Assembly: GCA_947589425.1 (NCBI GenBank)
Contig: CANQAV010000002.1
Location: 62,001-126,000 of the forward strand
Direction: 5' to 3'
Origin: Candidatus Gastranaerophilales bacterium
Lineage (GTDB): Bacteria; Cyanobacteriota; Vampirovibrionia; Gastranaerophilales; Gastranaerophilaceae
Length of the DNA stretch: 64,000 nt
Positions 1 to 7,564 of the stretch are shown piece by piece. How positions within the stretch are numbered: the stretch's first letter is position 1; every line of letters starts with the position of its first letter. The notes beneath the pieces were generated by a model. The model was not told the origin of the DNA. It was given only the letters and a program-made list of their open reading frames with translations, and made no database searches. The translations under genes and the position numbers were made by a program.

Positions 1-2412
1 ATAAAAATCAACAAGCTTTTAAAACAGATTTATGATTTTGAAGAAATATTTAAAAATTCCGTATCAAATTCGGCCCTCATAACCCAGCTTGAAAACACGA
101 TTATATCCGAAAACCCTCTTGAGGACGACGAAATCTTTGAAAACCAAATTATTGTTTCAACAGCTCAAAAAATTATTGACTATTCTTATAAAACAAAATA
201 TCAATTCCTGCTTGATGCTTCCTGTGATTTATGGATTAAACAGGATATCGGGCCTTTATATAACGCATGGGTTATGCAAAAGAAATGGAATAAAGAAAGT
301 TTTGAATTAGAAGATAACATAAGGCTGACAAAAGATAAAATTGCAAGAACGCTCTATAAGCTCTATCTTCTTTCTCAAAACATCACATTATATTCAAGCG
401 TTTATGACGAAGGGGGAATGGAAAACATTTTTGGAATAGACAAATATTATAAATACAAAAATGAAAATATAAACAAAACTCCTCAAAAACCGATTATTCC
501 AAGAGATGACCAAAAAAATGTTTTAAATTATAAAGGCGGGCTGATGTCCGTAAGCGCAACTGCGGGCTCGGGCAAAACAACAATTCTTCTTTTGCTTGTT
601 GAAAAAATTTTAAACGGCGAAATTATTGAAAAAATTGAGCCTAAAAATATTTTTGTTTTAACTTTTATGGAATCGGCGGCAAGAAATTTCAGAGAAAAAA
701 TTAAAGACAAATATCCAAACTTGTCCGAACTGCCCAACATTTCAACAATTCACGGACTTGCACTCAGAATTTTAAAAGAAAATAACAACTATTCAAGAAT
801 AGGATTTGATTTTGATTTTGAAATCATTGATGAAATAAAAAGAACATCAATTTTAAGCGAAATTCTTAATACTTTAGGAATTGACGGCACAAAACTTGAG
901 CTTTATAACAGTGCGATTTCATCTTATAAAAATGAATTGGCGCAGGATTATAACTTTATTTCATCAAACAGATTGTTCTTAAAAATTTATGAAGCTTATC
1001 AGGAAAAATTAAAAAGCCAAAATTTAATCGACTATGATGACCTTCTGTTTTTAAGTTTAAAACTGTTGAGAGAAAATGAAGATATTTTATCTTATTATCA
1101 AAATCTTGCTAAAATTATAATTGAAGATGAAGCTCAGGACTCAAGCGCCATACAGCAAAACCTTATTAAGCTTTTGGGTCAAAAATATAAAAACATAATA
1201 CGCTGCGGGGACATAAATCAAGCAATTACCTCGACCTTTACAAATTCGGATGTCAAAGGTTTCAGAGATTTTATGACTAAATCTCAAAATGTTGTAATGG
1301 ACAAATGTCAAAGGTGCGCAACGGGCGTTCTTGACTGTGCAAATAATACCGTTAAAATTGCAAAAGAAGATGAAATTAACGCTTTTTCTTCTCTTATTAT
1401 GAAACCTGTTGAAAATGTTAATATCGTTGATAAAAATGCCGTCACATTAAAAAACTTTGAAGAAGAAAAAGAAGAAACAGACTATATTATAAAAACAATA
1501 AAAAAAATTATAAAAGACGACCCTAAAGCAAGTTTTGCAATACTTTTAAGAAGTAATTTCGCAATCGGGAAATGGGATAATATTTTAAAAGAAAATTCAA
1601 TTAAAACCTATCGAAATTCAGACAGCTTGGTTAATAACCCCGTATATAAAACCGTTTTATTAATCCTTGAATTTATAAATAATCCTTATGATATAAAACA
1701 TTTAAAAGAAACCGCAAAACAACTATACGATTTGGGGCTTTATGATTACGGCACTTTAAAATATGCTCAAAACCTTAATGAGCCGATATTTTTAAGAGAT
1801 GATTACGACGAGCAGTTTTTCTGGGATATGAATTATTTTCTTTATAAAAATACTTTGAATATATATGAAATCTGCCACATTATAGCCTCATATTATTTTG
1901 AAAACACTCCGCAAAACCCGAACATTGCTCTTGTTTGCGCTATTGCTCAAAAAATTCAAAATACCCAAAAAACATTTGAAAACACCGTTTCAAGACTAAG
2001 AGAAATACAGTTTAAAAACAATTTTTCAAATATAAAATTTTTCTCTTGCGATGAAGATGATAAGAAAAATTCATCCGTTCAAATTATGACCCTTCATAAA
2101 TCCAAAGGGGATGAATTTGATTATGTCTTTATTCCGGAATTAACAAACGAAAATCTTTGTTTTAGCGAAGAAAATTTTAAACTTAAAGAAAATTCCAAAT
2201 TTATTCAAAAAGTAAAAAAATTTCCGAAATCCGATGACATTCTTAAGCGTGAAATAATTGAAGAAAACTACAGATTAATTTATGTCGGAATTACGAGAGC
2301 AAAGAAAAAACTGTTTTTAACCGTTTCAAATAAATATAAATATTTTGCAAAAATGAAAGAATATAAAAACTCCGAAATTTTTGAAAGATTGGAGGATTTA
2401 TGCCAAAAATAA
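1..2412 (+). CDS. UvrD/Rep-type (superfamily 1) DNA helicase, 5' end outside the window
   Basis: ATP-dependent DNA helicase, probably 3'-5' and acting in DNA repair with the nuclease encoded next. The reading frame is open from base 1 with no stop before an internal ATG at 274, so the gene begins upstream and at least 803 residues are present here. Counting from the first codon in the window: Walker A (ATAGSGKTT) near 186-194, motif Ia (LTFMESAA) near 220, STIHGLA near 248, Walker B DEAQD near 376-380, motif III GDINQAI, motif V (TLHKSKGDEFDYVFIPEL) and motif VI (IYVGITRAKKKL) near the C-terminus. The Walker B variant DEAQD replaces the commoner DEYQD. It overlaps the next gene by 13 bases, implying translational coupling. 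The family call is firm; a named role (AddA-like, for instance) is inference. Confidence 0.9.
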   Translation: MKINKLLKQIYDFEEIFKNSVSNSALITQLENTIISENPLEDDEIFENQIIVSTAQKIIDYSYKTKYQFLLDASCDLWIKQDIGPLYNAWVMQKKWNKESFELEDNIRLTKDKIARTLYKLYLLSQNITLYSSVYDEGGMENIFGIDKYYKYKNENINKTPQKPIIPRDDQKNVLNYKGGLMSVSATAGSGKTTILLLLVEKILNGEIIEKIEPKNIFVLTFMESAARNFREKIKDKYPNLSELPNISTIHGLALRILKENNNYSRIGFDFDFEIIDEIKRTSILSEILNTLGIDGTKLELYNSAISSYKNELAQDYNFISSNRLFLKIYEAYQEKLKSQNLIDYDDLLFLSLKLLRENEDILSYYQNLAKIIIEDEAQDSSAIQQNLIKLLGQKYKNIIRCGDINQAITSTFTNSDVKGFRDFMTKSQNVVMDKCQRCATGVLDCANNTVKIAKEDEINAFSSLIMKPVENVNIVDKNAVTLKNFEEEKEETDYIIKTIKKIIKDDPKASFAILLRSNFAIGKWDNILKENSIKTYRNSDSLVNNPVYKTVLLILEFINNPYDIKHLKETAKQLYDLGLYDYGTLKYAQNLNEPIFLRDDYDEQFFWDMNYFLYKNTLNIYEICHIIASYYFENTPQNPNIALVCAIAQKIQNTQKTFENTVSRLREIQFKNNFSNIKFFSCDEDDKKNSSVQIMTLHKSKGDEFDYVFIPELTNENLCFSEENFKLKENSKFIQKVKKFPKSDDILKREIIEENYRLIYVGITRAKKKLFLTVSNKYKYFAKMKEYKNSEIFERLEDLCQK

Positions 2413-2990
2413 ACACCTTTAGCGAAAATTCCCTTAAAATTTTGGATAAAGACCCGAATGAATTTAAAAACAGGTATGAATATTCTCTTTTCCTTTTAAA
2501 AAAAGATAAAAGAGCTCAACTGGGTCAAAAATTCCACAGCCTCATTTGTTCGTATATAAGAGGTTTTGATACGGATAAAATGAGCCTTGAATTAAACGAG
2601 AGGGAAAGGGAAATCTGGCAAAAATTAAAAACGGGGCTTTCGGCTAAAAAAAATAATTTTATTAAAACCGAATATTCCTTTTTAATTAAAGAAAAATTAA
2701 ATGACGATTTTTATTACCTTACGGGTAGATTTGATGCAATTTATCAGGATAAAAACGGGATAACGGTATATGATTGGAAAACTCTCAATACTCCAAAAGA
2801 CCCTGAAAATGACCTTCAAAGCGTTGTATATCTTTATTGTGCCAATAAAATATTTAAAAAAGAAAATATTAAACTGCGCTATCTTTCAATTGAAAAACTT
2901 AATTTTGCTGATGTTGAATTTAAAAATTCAGCAATATACAAAAAAAGAACGGATGAAATTGTAAAAAAATATTATGAACTATTTTTATAA
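2400..2990 (+). CDS. PD-(D/E)XK nuclease of the RecB/Cas4-like type
   Basis: A 196-residue single-domain nuclease. It shows the RecB-family order: a histidine motif (QKFHSLICSY, about 38-47), the catalytic GRFDAI aspartate followed by VYDWKT, and a downstream QSVVYLY motif matching the family's QxxxY signature. In AddB and RecB this fold cuts DNA ends after helicase unwinding; here it is a separate short protein. The start ATG overlaps the end of the helicase gene and is preceded by GGAGG (2391-2395). Its last 17 bases overlap the methyltransferase gene that follows. Helicase plus nuclease is therefore likely one functional unit. There is no CRISPR array or cas gene nearby, so a Cas4 role is not supported. 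Confidence 0.82.
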   Translation: MPKINTFSENSLKILDKDPNEFKNRYEYSLFLLKKDKRAQLGQKFHSLICSYIRGFDTDKMSLELNEREREIWQKLKTGLSAKKNNFIKTEYSFLIKEKLNDDFYYLTGRFDAIYQDKNGITVYDWKTLNTPKDPENDLQSVVYLYCANKIFKKENIKLRYLSIEKLNFADVEFKNSAIYKKRTDEIVKKYYELFL

Positions 2991-3432
2991 AAATACAAAA
3001 ATCGGCTGTCTTACAATAGTTGAAGAAAATTCTAAAATTATAAAAATTGATTTTGGAAAAAAAGAATATAAGGGGAATTTTATAAATTCAAAACCGATTG
3101 AAAAGGCTTTTTTTGAGCTTGAAGAATATTTCAGCGGAAAAAGAAAAACTTTTAATATAAATTATGAGCTTTTTGGAACTCCTTTTCAAAAGAAAGTTTG
3201 GGAAGAATTAAAAAATATTCCTTACGGAAAAACCGTATCTTATCAATATATAGCTCAAAAAATCGGAAATAAAAATGCTCAAAGAGCAATAGGCAGTGCA
3301 AACAATAAAAACCCTCTGCCTTTTATAATCCCCTGTCATCGTGTAATTAAATCAAACGGGGATATTGGCGGATATAGTGGCGCAGATGAAATTAAATCAA
3401 AACTTCTTTTGATTGAAAAATTAAATAAATGA
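2974..3432 (+). CDS. ogt: Methylated-DNA--protein-cysteine S-methyltransferase
   Basis: Suicide repair enzyme that moves an alkyl group from O6-alkylguanine (and O4-alkylthymine) in DNA to its own cysteine. At 152 residues it has the usual short single-domain Ogt/AGT length. The active-site PCHRV motif is at 120-124 (Cys121), preceded by the helix with RAIGSANNKNP, which carries the DNA-binding arginine finger (Arg104). The start overlaps the nuclease gene, so helicase, nuclease and methyltransferase look like one DNA-repair operon. Its last bases overlap the tail of the convergent small membrane-protein gene. Confidence 0.95.
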   Translation: MNYFYKNTKIGCLTIVEENSKIIKIDFGKKEYKGNFINSKPIEKAFFELEEYFSGKRKTFNINYELFGTPFQKKVWEELKNIPYGKTVSYQYIAQKIGNKNAQRAIGSANNKNPLPFIIPCHRVIKSNGDIGGYSGADEIKSKLLLIEKLNK

Positions 3433-3687
3433 ATAAAATCTCAAAAATAAAAAGTAACAGAGTATTCCTAAAAGCGCTGTTAAAATTTGATATTTATAAT
3501 ACTTTACGGATAAAGAATAAAAAATTGCCGCAATAAGAAAAAGAAAGAATTTGATTTCAAGATAAATATATCCTTCTATTATTATTTTAAAATATTTCCT
3601 TAAAACAACGGGGCAAACAGTCGCAATAAGCAGCCCCGATATAATAAACACTAATCCCAATATAAAATATTTTTTTTGATTATTCAC
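3421..3687 (-). CDS. Small membrane protein of unknown function
   Basis: An 88-residue protein that is almost entirely hydrophobic, with about three predicted membrane spans (near 8-28, 44-60 and 66-86) separated by short basic loops. I do not recognise the family. Its start overlaps the stop of the upstream WYL-type regulator gene by 4 bases, typical of a coupled third gene in that minus-strand operon, which is the main reason to believe it is real. It ends inside the 3' end of the convergent ogt gene. Confidence 0.6.
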   Translation of the reverse strand: MNNQKKYFILGLVFIISGLLIATVCPVVLRKYFKIIIEGYIYLEIKFFLFLIAAIFYSLSVKYYKYQILTALLGILCYFLFLRFYSFI

Positions 3688-4583
3688 TTTATACCTTCTA
3701 AAAATTCGCTGTTCTCAAGTTTTTCCAGATTATCAAGCGCAAGAGAAAGCAAGTCTTTAAACTTTTCTACATCACGTTTTGGAACTAATACTTTACATAA
3801 AACATCATATCTTAAAAGACGTTTAAATAAAAGTTCTTTATCTTCCTGGGCAGATGCCACAACAATTGTTTTTTTCGTAAAATCAACAACTCTTTCGTCA
3901 TCTCTTAACAGATAGGATTTAACAAGCCTTCCCATAAGCTCAAAAACGGTTTCTTTTTTATGTACAAATATTTTATTTTCCTCAAGCGGAGCAATCTTAT
4001 TAATTTTTTCAATCGGAACAGATATTTCTTTATCGGTTTGTTTGTTAAGAAAAATTATTTTTAAACCGTTGTCAGACCAATCAACTCTCAGGGGCATAAG
4101 AGCAATATCTTGTTTTTCTTTTAAAATTGAAACGGATAATAAGGTTTCGGTTTCAATATACTCTTGAATTGCGCTGATTTTGTCGCTGTATGTATTATAA
4201 GATGATATTTTTTTAAAATAGGAAGATTTATTGTAAACCGTATTTTTATTTTTTTCGTTTGAAAGCAATAAAATATCTTTTAGCGCAAATCCTACCTCTT
4301 TATTCCTTTTAAGAGACAAAAAAGAATTTGCCAGAAAAATTAAATAAGCCAGCGCCCCCGTTTCACAGTCAGTGTAATTTATAACTCTTTTATAGTTGTC
4401 AATATAATAAACACCTCTTTTTTTGCGAATTTTTATTCCGGATTTTTTTATAAAGAAAAGATGTTTTTGAAATGTTGCCGGCTGTATATTTAGGGTGCTC
4501 AAAATTTCCTGTTTTGTACAAGGATAGTTATAAATCATATCAATCATTTTAAGCGCATTTTTACGGATCGAGTTCTCTTTCAT
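3684..4583 (-). CDS. HTH/WYL-type transcriptional regulator, second of a tandem pair
   Basis: A 299-residue predicted regulator. The first ~60 residues form a winged helix-turn-helix (TKQEILSTLNIQPATFQKHL). The middle (about 150-205, ending ISVPIEKINKI) matches the WYL ligand-sensing fold but has lost the literal W-Y-L residues. The C-terminal ~80 residues resemble the WCX extension. WYL regulators sense nucleic acids or nucleotides; in PafBC-type pairs two WYL proteins act together after DNA damage. It overlaps the upstream WYL gene by 23 bases and is co-transcribed with it. The family call rests on domain order and is less certain than for its partner. Confidence 0.68.
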   Translation of the reverse strand: MKENSIRKNALKMIDMIYNYPCTKQEILSTLNIQPATFQKHLFFIKKSGIKIRKKRGVYYIDNYKRVINYTDCETGALAYLIFLANSFLSLKRNKEVGFALKDILLLSNEKNKNTVYNKSSYFKKISSYNTYSDKISAIQEYIETETLLSVSILKEKQDIALMPLRVDWSDNGLKIIFLNKQTDKEISVPIEKINKIAPLEENKIFVHKKETVFELMGRLVKSYLLRDDERVVDFTKKTIVVASAQEDKELLFKRLLRYDVLCKVLVPKRDVEKFKDLLSLALDNLEKLENSEFLEGIK

Positions 4584-5469
4584 ACATATCCTTCATAATT
4601 TCAAGCTTTTCTTTTACCTGATTTTTTATATTCAAATCTGAAATATAATATAAATCAGGACAAAAATACAAAAGTCTTTGAATTACATAAAAATTATCAT
4701 CTCTTAATCTTTGTATATAAGCATATTTATCATCAAGTTTAAGAAGGCTTTCGCTTTCATCAAGGGTGGTATTTTCGTATGCTTCCTTTGAAATAACATA
4801 GGTTAAAATATCCGCATTTACTTCAAACATAACTTTTCTTCTTATTACTTTTTTAATCATAAAAATTTTATCAACGGCAATGTGGGAGAAAAACATTCCG
4901 TTCCCCAAAATTCCATGCAGATATAATTTGTTTTTATGGGTTGCAACTTTTAAATAATCAACATGCATTTGAATAAGTTTAAAACCTTGTCCGGGAACAA
5001 AATATTCAAGCAATAAGATGTCTTTTGTCTTACAATGCTCCTCAAGCCTTTGCACAACATACCAATTAAGGGAAGAATAATAGCCAAAATCAAAAAGTCT
5101 TTCTTTAATATCCTTATCGGGCGCCAGAACGGAAAGTTTATAAAACAATCTCATAAATTGTCTTATCATATTATAATCTTTTTGAAGAAATAAAAGTCTT
5201 TTAACTTCGTCAAGTGCGCTAAGTTCTTCATCAGACAATCTTAAAAAACTTTTTTTGGGTCTTAAGGTATAAAGATTTTCTCCTTTTTGCTTTGTTATAT
5301 CAAAACTAAATCCGTTTTCTTCGAGTTTTTTAACGTATGAATTAATAGTGGGTCTGTTTATATCAAAGCCCAGGGAAGCATATTTTTCTACAATTTCCTT
5401 TTTTGTCAGGGGCTTCTTTAAAAGGAAACTTAAAAGCAATAAAATTTTATATGTACTTGTATAGTGCAT
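4561..5469 (-). CDS. HTH/WYL-type transcriptional regulator, first of a tandem pair
   Basis: A 302-residue regulator with an N-terminal winged HTH (about 8-55, KKEIVEKYASLGFDINRPTI) and a central WYL-like domain whose signature region reads KLYLHGILG, followed by FFSHIAVDKIFMI in place of the usual basic dRI strand. The C-terminus extends the fold as in YafY/PafB-type proteins. It heads a three-gene minus-strand operon and is divergent from the ribosomal protein S1 gene across 133 bases. A near-consensus promoter lies just upstream. What it senses and controls is not visible here. Adjacent repair genes (helicase, nuclease, ogt) make a DNA-damage role plausible but unproven. Confidence 0.75.
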   Translation of the reverse strand: MHYTSTYKILLLLSFLLKKPLTKKEIVEKYASLGFDINRPTINSYVKKLEENGFSFDITKQKGENLYTLRPKKSFLRLSDEELSALDEVKRLLFLQKDYNMIRQFMRLFYKLSVLAPDKDIKERLFDFGYYSSLNWYVVQRLEEHCKTKDILLLEYFVPGQGFKLIQMHVDYLKVATHKNKLYLHGILGNGMFFSHIAVDKIFMIKKVIRRKVMFEVNADILTYVISKEAYENTTLDESESLLKLDDKYAYIQRLRDDNFYVIQRLLYFCPDLYYISDLNIKNQVKEKLEIMKDMYERELDP

Positions 5470-5486
5470 GTCGATATCCCAAAAGA

Positions 5487-5515
5487 ATTATAACTTGAAA
5501 GCTTTATTCGTACAA
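5487..5515 (-). promoter_or_regulatory. Predicted sigma-70 promoter of the WYL operon
   Basis: On the minus strand TTGTAC (5515-5510) and TATAAT (5492-5487) are separated by exactly 17 bases. Transcription would start about 11 bases upstream of the ATG at 5469, giving a very short leader. Confidence 0.7.
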
Positions 5516-5540
5516 ATGTAGTAAATTATGGGGAAAATAA

Positions 5541-5567
5541 TTGAATTTATTGAAAAAATACTATAAT
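5541..5567 (+). promoter_or_regulatory. Possible promoter of the S1 gene
   Basis: TTGAAT (5541-5546) and a perfect TATAAT (5562-5567) on the plus strand, with a short 15-base spacer. It would give a leader of about 30 bases ahead of the chosen start at 5603. Confidence 0.45.
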
Positions 5568-5602
5568 TAAGATTATTGATACAATGTGCATTGGAGTTTT
5601 TA

Positions 5603-6646
5603 ATGGTAAGCGATACGGATTTTGAACAACTTTTGGAAGAACATTTCTATTCATACAAAACGGGCTCTCTTGTCCGAGGAACGGTTATAGGCTGGGAAGG
5701 AAATAATGTTTTAGTTGATATAAACACTAAAACATCCGCAATTTGCCCCGAATATGAAATTGTTTTAAATAAAGGTCAAAATCCCAAAGAACTTTTTGAA
5801 ATCGGCGAAACTTACGATTTTATCATAAACTCTCCTGAAAATGAGGACGGGGTTTTTTACCTCTCCCACAGAAAAGTTGCAATTTTAAAAAATCTTGAAA
5901 TTATAAAAGAAAAATTTCAAAATGATGAAATATTGGAAGGTACCGTAACAAACATCACTAAAGGCGGAATTTTGGTTAATGTCATGGGTATTAAAGGTTT
6001 TGTTCCCACAAGTCATCTTAAAGTTACGCAAATTGCACCTAAAGACAAAATTGAACTCAAAGTTTTATCAATTGATTTAGATAATAATAATTTTATTTTA
6101 TCCAATAAAAAAGTTTATTCGGATAGTATGGAAAATGTTAAAAAAGAAATTTTAGATAAAATTGAACTTAATATGGTGGTAAAAGGCAGGGTTGTAAGAA
6201 TAACAGACTTTGGCGCATTTGTTGATATAGGCGGAATTGACGGGCTTTTACCCTTATCTCAAATTTCTTGGAAATGGATTGATAACCCGTCTGATATATT
6301 AAAATTAGACGATAAAATTGATGTTGAAATAATCGGAATTGATAAAGATAAACAAAGAGTTTCTCTGAGTTTAAAATCATTGGAAGAAAACCCATGGTTA
6401 AAAGCGGAAGAATTTATTCAAGATAAAAAAATATTAAAAGGAAAAGTAACGGGAGTTAAAACTTTTGGTGCGTTTATTGAAATTTATCCAAAAGTGGAAG
6501 GACTTATAAATAAAGCCCAAATTTCACAATATACTTCAAAAACAAAAAAAGAATTAAAAGAAGATGATGAAATTGACGTTATAATTAAAAGATTTGATGC
6601 ACAAAATCAAAAAATTAATCTTGAAATTTCTTATGATGAAAATTAA
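5603..6646 (+). CDS. rpsA: 30S ribosomal protein S1 (four S1 domains)
   Basis: RNA-binding protein of the small ribosomal subunit that helps mRNA loading. Four S1 (OB-fold) repeats can be read in order, beginning GSLVRGTVIGW, DEILEGTVTNI, MVVKGRVVRIT and KILKGKVTGVK, with the best-conserved FGAFVDI/FGAFIEI cores in repeats 3 and 4. At 347 residues it is shorter than the six-domain enterobacterial S1. An in-frame TTG at 5576 would give a longer protein; I prefer ATG 5603 because GGAG (5593-5596) sits 6 bases before it. A few predicted genes in this region lack Shine-Dalgarno sites, where S1 may matter more. A non-ribosomal S1-domain protein is possible but less likely. Confidence 0.88.
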   Translation: MVSDTDFEQLLEEHFYSYKTGSLVRGTVIGWEGNNVLVDINTKTSAICPEYEIVLNKGQNPKELFEIGETYDFIINSPENEDGVFYLSHRKVAILKNLEIIKEKFQNDEILEGTVTNITKGGILVNVMGIKGFVPTSHLKVTQIAPKDKIELKVLSIDLDNNNFILSNKKVYSDSMENVKKEILDKIELNMVVKGRVVRITDFGAFVDIGGIDGLLPLSQISWKWIDNPSDILKLDDKIDVEIIGIDKDKQRVSLSLKSLEENPWLKAEEFIQDKKILKGKVTGVKTFGAFIEIYPKVEGLINKAQISQYTSKTKKELKEDDEIDVIIKRFDAQNQKINLEISYDEN

Positions 6647-6669
6647 ATAAATGTTATAATTCTTCTGTC

Positions 6670-7338
6670 ATGTTTATGGTTTTAAAAAATAGTCTCAGAG
6701 GACTTTATGAAAATTTTTTATCTTTGGTTTTTAAGAAAAAATGTCTTGTGTGCAAAAGTTCAAAAACCGACGAATTATTGTGTAAAAACTGTGCAAAAGA
6801 TATTCAATATTTATCCTGTTTTGCACATAAAATTTATTTAAATATTCCGATATATAGTGCGTGTTTATATCAAGGCGCAATTAAAAAATTAATTTGGGCT
6901 TTAAAATTTAACCACAAAAAACAAGCTTCAATTGTGCTTGCAGAAATACTTTTCAACTATTTTAAAAAGCTGAATATTAAAAATGATATTATAATCTCTT
7001 TTGTTCCGAGCTTCTGTTTTAAAATATATCAAAGAGGTTATAATCATATGTATTTAATCGCAAAAGAGTTTTCAAAACTCGGAAATTTTGAATTAATTAA
7101 TGATTTAATTTTAAAAACAAAGTATACAAAACCTCAGTATAAAGCAAGAAACAGAAGAAATAACATTAAAGACAGTTTTAAAATAAATTTAAATAAAATT
7201 AATAAATTAAAAGGTAAAACACTTATTATACTTGATGATATTACAACGTCGGGCTCAACCGCACAAGAAATAATTAATCTTTTTATAAATCAAAATATCG
7301 AAAATATAATATTTTTAACTTTGTCTAAAACTTTATAA
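6670..7338 (+). CDS. comF: ComF-family phosphoribosyltransferase-like protein
   Basis: A 222-residue protein with the ComF layout: an N-terminal four-cysteine zinc-binding motif (Cys25, Cys28, Cys38, Cys41) and a phosphoribosyltransferase domain whose PRPP loop IILDDITTSGSTA lies at about 186-198. The family motif ALKFNHKKQ and the YQRGYNH segment are present. ComF proteins are needed for DNA uptake in naturally competent bacteria, but the biochemical role is unsettled. No Shine-Dalgarno site precedes ATG 6670; instead an extended -10 (TGTTATAAT, 6652-6660) ends 9 bases before it, so the mRNA may have almost no leader. An alternative ATG is at 6676. Confidence 0.88.
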   Translation: MFMVLKNSLRGLYENFLSLVFKKKCLVCKSSKTDELLCKNCAKDIQYLSCFAHKIYLNIPIYSACLYQGAIKKLIWALKFNHKKQASIVLAEILFNYFKKLNIKNDIIISFVPSFCFKIYQRGYNHMYLIAKEFSKLGNFELINDLILKTKYTKPQYKARNRRNNIKDSFKINLNKINKLKGKTLIILDDITTSGSTAQEIINLFINQNIENIIFLTLSKTL

Positions 7339-7346
7339 AAACTTAT

Positions 7347-7410
7347 AAAAGTTTTGCACAAAACTTTTCTTAATATATCAGGGTTTTAAACAGTTTTGCA
7401 CAAAACTTTT
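7347..7410. repeat. Two copies of an AT-rich palindromic repeat
   Basis: Copy 1 (7347-7368) is a perfect 10-base inverted repeat, AAAAGTTTTG / CAAAACTTTT, around a central CA. Copy 2 (7392-7408) keeps the inner 7-8 base pairs. The 18 bases 7351-7368 recur exactly at 7393-7410. Copy 1 is followed by CTTAAT and could act as a weak terminator for comF. Confidence 0.85.
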
Positions 7411-7508
7411 GTCTTTATTATGTATTATTATAAATTTATATAAATATTCCATTTTATATATAATATATTTTACATTTTTTAAAAAATTCTTTTAAAAAGA
7501 TAATATTT

Positions 7509-7537
7509 TTGTATGTTTTTAATTTTTATACTATAAT
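7509..7537 (+). promoter_or_regulatory. Predicted dnaN promoter
   Basis: TTGTAT (7509-7514), 17-base spacer, TATAAT (7532-7537). The leader would be about 20 bases and includes AAGGA at 7551-7555, which fixes the GTG start at 7565. Confidence 0.75.
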
Positions 7538-7564
7538 TTTTGAGTAATATAAGGAAATAATAAA

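Larger units (their letters stand above)
7339..7564. other. Very AT-rich gap upstream of dnaN; possible origin region
   Basis: This 226-base gap carries no ORF. The part from 7411 to 7564 contains only about 15 G or C bases in 154. Its left part holds two copies of an 18-base inverted-repeat unit, each containing TTTTGCACA (7352-7360 and 7394-7402), one base away from the cyanobacterial DnaA box TTTTCCACA. In cyanobacteria the origin often lies next to dnaN, so this is a candidate oriC. A duller explanation is that the hairpins are comF terminators. Confidence 0.35.

Noticed and set aside
89-310. 73-residue ORF on plus at the left edge
   Set aside because: It is a shadow in another frame of the helicase gene, whose own frame is open from base 1.
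2400-2990. Cas4 annotation of the small nuclease
   Set aside because: The C-terminal four-cysteine cluster expected for Cas4 is absent and no CRISPR locus is in the window.
7347-7410. CRISPR repeats
   Set aside because: Only two copies, palindromic throughout, spacing 24 bases without unique spacers, no cas genes; better read as origin or terminator hairpins.
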